Assembly: GCA_016716235.1 (NCBI GenBank)
Contig: JADJWS010000006.1
Span: 1-16,104, forward strand
Origin: Candidatus Defluviilinea gracilis
GTDB taxonomy: Bacteria > Chloroflexota > Anaerolineae > Anaerolineales > Villigracilaceae
Reading direction: 5' to 3'
DNA: 16,104 nt
The translations under genes and the position numbers were made by a program. Under the pieces are notes generated by a model, which worked only from the letters and a program-made list of their open reading frames with translations, made no database searches and was not told the origin of the DNA. Each line of letters starts with the position of its first letter. Within the stretch, counting starts at the first letter, position 1. Shown piece by piece: positions 14,435 through 16,104 of this stretch.

Positions 14435-15101
14435 TCATAGACGCTCCAAGGTTGGAAATGTTACGGCTGAAGAGTGCTCGTGGCCTGGGGTTGGGGAGCC
14501 AACCTCACTCGTGGGTGGAAGCGGAGTGAAAGTTTCTGTTGGCACTGGGCTGGGCGTGGGCGCTCTCCAAATATGGCGGGGCGGCAAGGAGTCCAAGAAG
14601 CGGATCGAGGCTAAATTTGTTGATGATCACCACATCGCCATCCGGGCTGAGCGCGTAATATTCATTTTCTGTTGGGGTGATAACACCGACGCTTGCTTTT
14701 CGTTCCACGCCGCTTTTGAATTGGACAATTAAAGTATATTCAGGCGCGTCCAAGCCGATCACATCCAGAGGGATATCGGTGATGGTATCTTCGATGCGCA
14801 ACGTGGTGACTTGACTGGCTGCCGCTTCTGCCGCCGCTTGATCTGCGGAGGCTTCGATCGGCAGGATCAACTCCCACGCGCCATCCTCGCCTCGCGCCAC
14901 CTCGACCGTTTCGCCCGTTTTTGATTCAATGCGAATGTTGCTGGGAACGCCGTCCGCCGCGTTAAATAGATACGATGCAATTTCATCTGGTTCGAGCGTG
15001 ATGGCAATCTCGGTCGGTTTCTCGCGGTTGTTGATCAGGTAGTACGCTCCCAGCGCCACGGCGAGGATGAGCAGGTATACCAGCGTTGTGTTTCGTCGCA
15101 T
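14435..15101 (-). CDS. DUF4340 protein, C-terminal tail apparently frameshifted
   Basis: Starts at ATG 15101 with AGGG 6-9 bases upstream. It has an N-terminal membrane anchor (about residues 5-24), then an outward soluble domain of DUF4340 type, with EVARGEDGAWELILPIEA, a TLRIEDTITDIPLDVIGLD block and ALSPDGDVVIINKFSLDPLL. The open frame stops at 14505 (198 residues). Near 14566 a shift by one base opens a low-complexity Pro/Thr tail beginning APTPSPVPTETFTPLPPTSE and running to a stop at 14435-14437, which suits this family far better than the tail as written. DUF4340 genes commonly sit beside GldG-type genes and ABC-2 transporters; here the GldG-like stop is one base upstream of the start. 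The molecular function is unknown. Confidence 0.78.
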
Positions 15102-15102
15102 G

Positions 15103-16104
15103 TTATCCCTGTTTCCGGCGCTGAAGCCAGGTCATCACGCCGAGTACCACGAAGATACCGGGCATGAGAATTGCGACGATGAACATTAAGAACAGGATTC
15201 GTCCCTGCGAGGCGGGGTTGAAACTGCGGGTGACCGGTTGTTTGGGCGTTAGTTCGATCAGGTTTTCTTGTTGGGCGGCCCAATCCACCGAGTTGGCGAA
15301 CAGATCGCCGTTGCCGTATTGGTCAGTTCTGGTCGGTGGCAAATTGTGATGTGCCGAATACAACCACGCGGCTGTTGTTGGCGGTATTGTCTGCCGCGAC
15401 GGCGAGCGTCATGGGTCCCGGAATATCTGCGGCTTCATCAAATGCGACGTTCGACTCTGCCGTATTTGTTTCGCCCCACGATTTTGGAGTGGTTTGGATC
15501 AGCAGGCTGGCTTGAACGTTTTCCGGCGCGGACGCAATGGTGAGACTGCGCGTGAGCGGGAAGTAGGTGATGATGTTGTTCATCTTGCGGGTGATGGCGT
15601 GCGCCCAGGGTAAAGATGCCGCTGTGCCAATCATGGAGTCTGAGCTGTCGAGATCGATACCACATCATTGTTGATGGAAATGCCCCAGTCGTCGAGCAGT
15701 AGTTTGGCAAGCGGGTCTGCCTGGTCGCCGAAGTCGGTCACAATGAGCGGGTCTTCCATGACGATCAGAGAACCGCCTCCCGCTAGATACTCGCGCAACA
15801 ATTTTTGTTCGTTTTCTGTGATTGGCTGGACGGGTCCCGCGATAATGATAAGGTCGGCGTCGTCGGGTATCTTGTTTTCGGCTGGCAGGTTGAGCGTTTT
15901 AACGGTGTAATTCTTGCTTTCCAGAATTTCTTTAGCGCGGGTCATCGAGCCGGGTTTCGTGATTGTATTCCTGCGTGTCGCGCTCGCCATGACCGATCAC
16001 GCAGTAGATCGCCCTGGCCTTCCGGGGTCGATTAACCGCAATAAGGCTTCAAGATTTCTGTCTCCGATGCGGAGGCGGCGATCTCTTTGCGTCCGCTCAT
16101 CTCA
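15103..16104 (-). pseudogene. GldG-like ABC-transporter auxiliary protein, partial at the right edge, several frameshifts
   Basis: C-terminal part of a protein of the GldG/ABC-auxiliary type, which works with an ABC-2 permease and ATPase in the membrane. Reading right to left, the pieces are: LRLIDPG (about 16045-16025), IYCVIGHGERDTQEYN (about 16010-15960), and a long clean segment with MTRAKEILESKNYTVKTLNL and LREYLAGGGSLIVMEDPL (about 15945-15665). IDLDSSDSMIGTAASLPWAH follows in another frame, and RVVVFGTSQFATDQN ends at about 15323. The last piece is QYGNGDLFANSVDWAAQQEN, then the single C-terminal membrane helix (about 15190-15120) and the stop at 15103-15105. At least five frame changes are needed (near 16040, 16005, 15950, 15660, 15330). 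Conserved sequence continues across each, so base errors are more likely than a dead gene. The 5' end lies beyond the window. Confidence 0.8.

Noticed and set aside
13276..14529. Long plus-strand open frame (about 417 codons) opposite rpoD
   Set aside because: It is the antisense shadow of a conserved sigma factor gene, rich in His, Phe and Arg, with no domain and no ribosome site.
1..16104. CRISPR arrays, tRNA or rRNA genes
   Set aside because: No regularly spaced repeats, no cloverleaf-like segments and no rRNA-like stretches were seen on either strand by eye.

Overview
The window reads as bacterial chromosome, most likely a Chloroflexota (Anaerolineae-like) aerobe known only from an assembled metagenome. 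This is inference. It rests on the gene set (caa3-type oxidase with A2-type subunit I, fused CtaA-CtaB, GT-C membrane glycosyltransferases, DUF4340/GldG-like pair, SigA with a short acidic N-terminal part) and on mixed GC content with few RNA or mobile features. I see no tRNA, rRNA, CRISPR array or complete insertion sequence.

Layout, left to right. (1) 1-563, + strand: a promoter and a BCP-type peroxiredoxin gene broken by several indels. (2) 694-4620, + strand: structural genes of a caa3-type cytochrome c oxidase. These are subunit II with a C-terminal cytochrome c domain (many indels), subunit I with an unusual N-terminal membrane extension (one extra A), and a subunit IV-subunit III fusion. 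A textbook Rho-independent terminator follows at 4661-4694. (3) 4711-7864, + strand: a tightly packed assembly block of a SCO copper chaperone, a membrane-anchored cupredoxin-like protein, SURF1, and a compact CtaA fused to CtaB for haem O/A synthesis. (4) 7861-9420, + strand: a GT-C family membrane protein translationally coupled to ctaAB. (5) 9421-13053, - strand: two further large multi-membrane GT-C-like proteins, separated by a small palindromic repeat element with flanking direct repeats. (6) 13077-14415, - strand: rpoD/sigA with its own clear promoter and terminator. (7) 14435-16104, - strand: a DUF4340 protein and a GldG-like ABC-auxiliary protein that runs off the right edge, both with frameshifts.

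Functionally the left half is one respiratory module. SCO and probably the cupredoxin-like protein serve copper delivery to CuA/CuB, CtaAB makes the haem, SURF1 helps insert it, and the three structural genes form the oxidase that accepts electrons through its own tethered haem c. The right half is envelope glycosylation, primary transcription initiation and an ABC-type auxiliary system.

A striking property is that indels cluster at the two ends (about 1-1720 and 14500-16104), with only one in the middle. In almost every broken stretch the conserved protein sequence continues in another frame, which points to sequencing or assembly error rather than old pseudogenes. The most interesting biology is in the oxidase locus: the subunit I extension, the IV-III fusion, the half-size CtaA domain lacking the usual Glu/Arg around its first haem-ligand His, and the uncharacterised cupredoxin-like protein.
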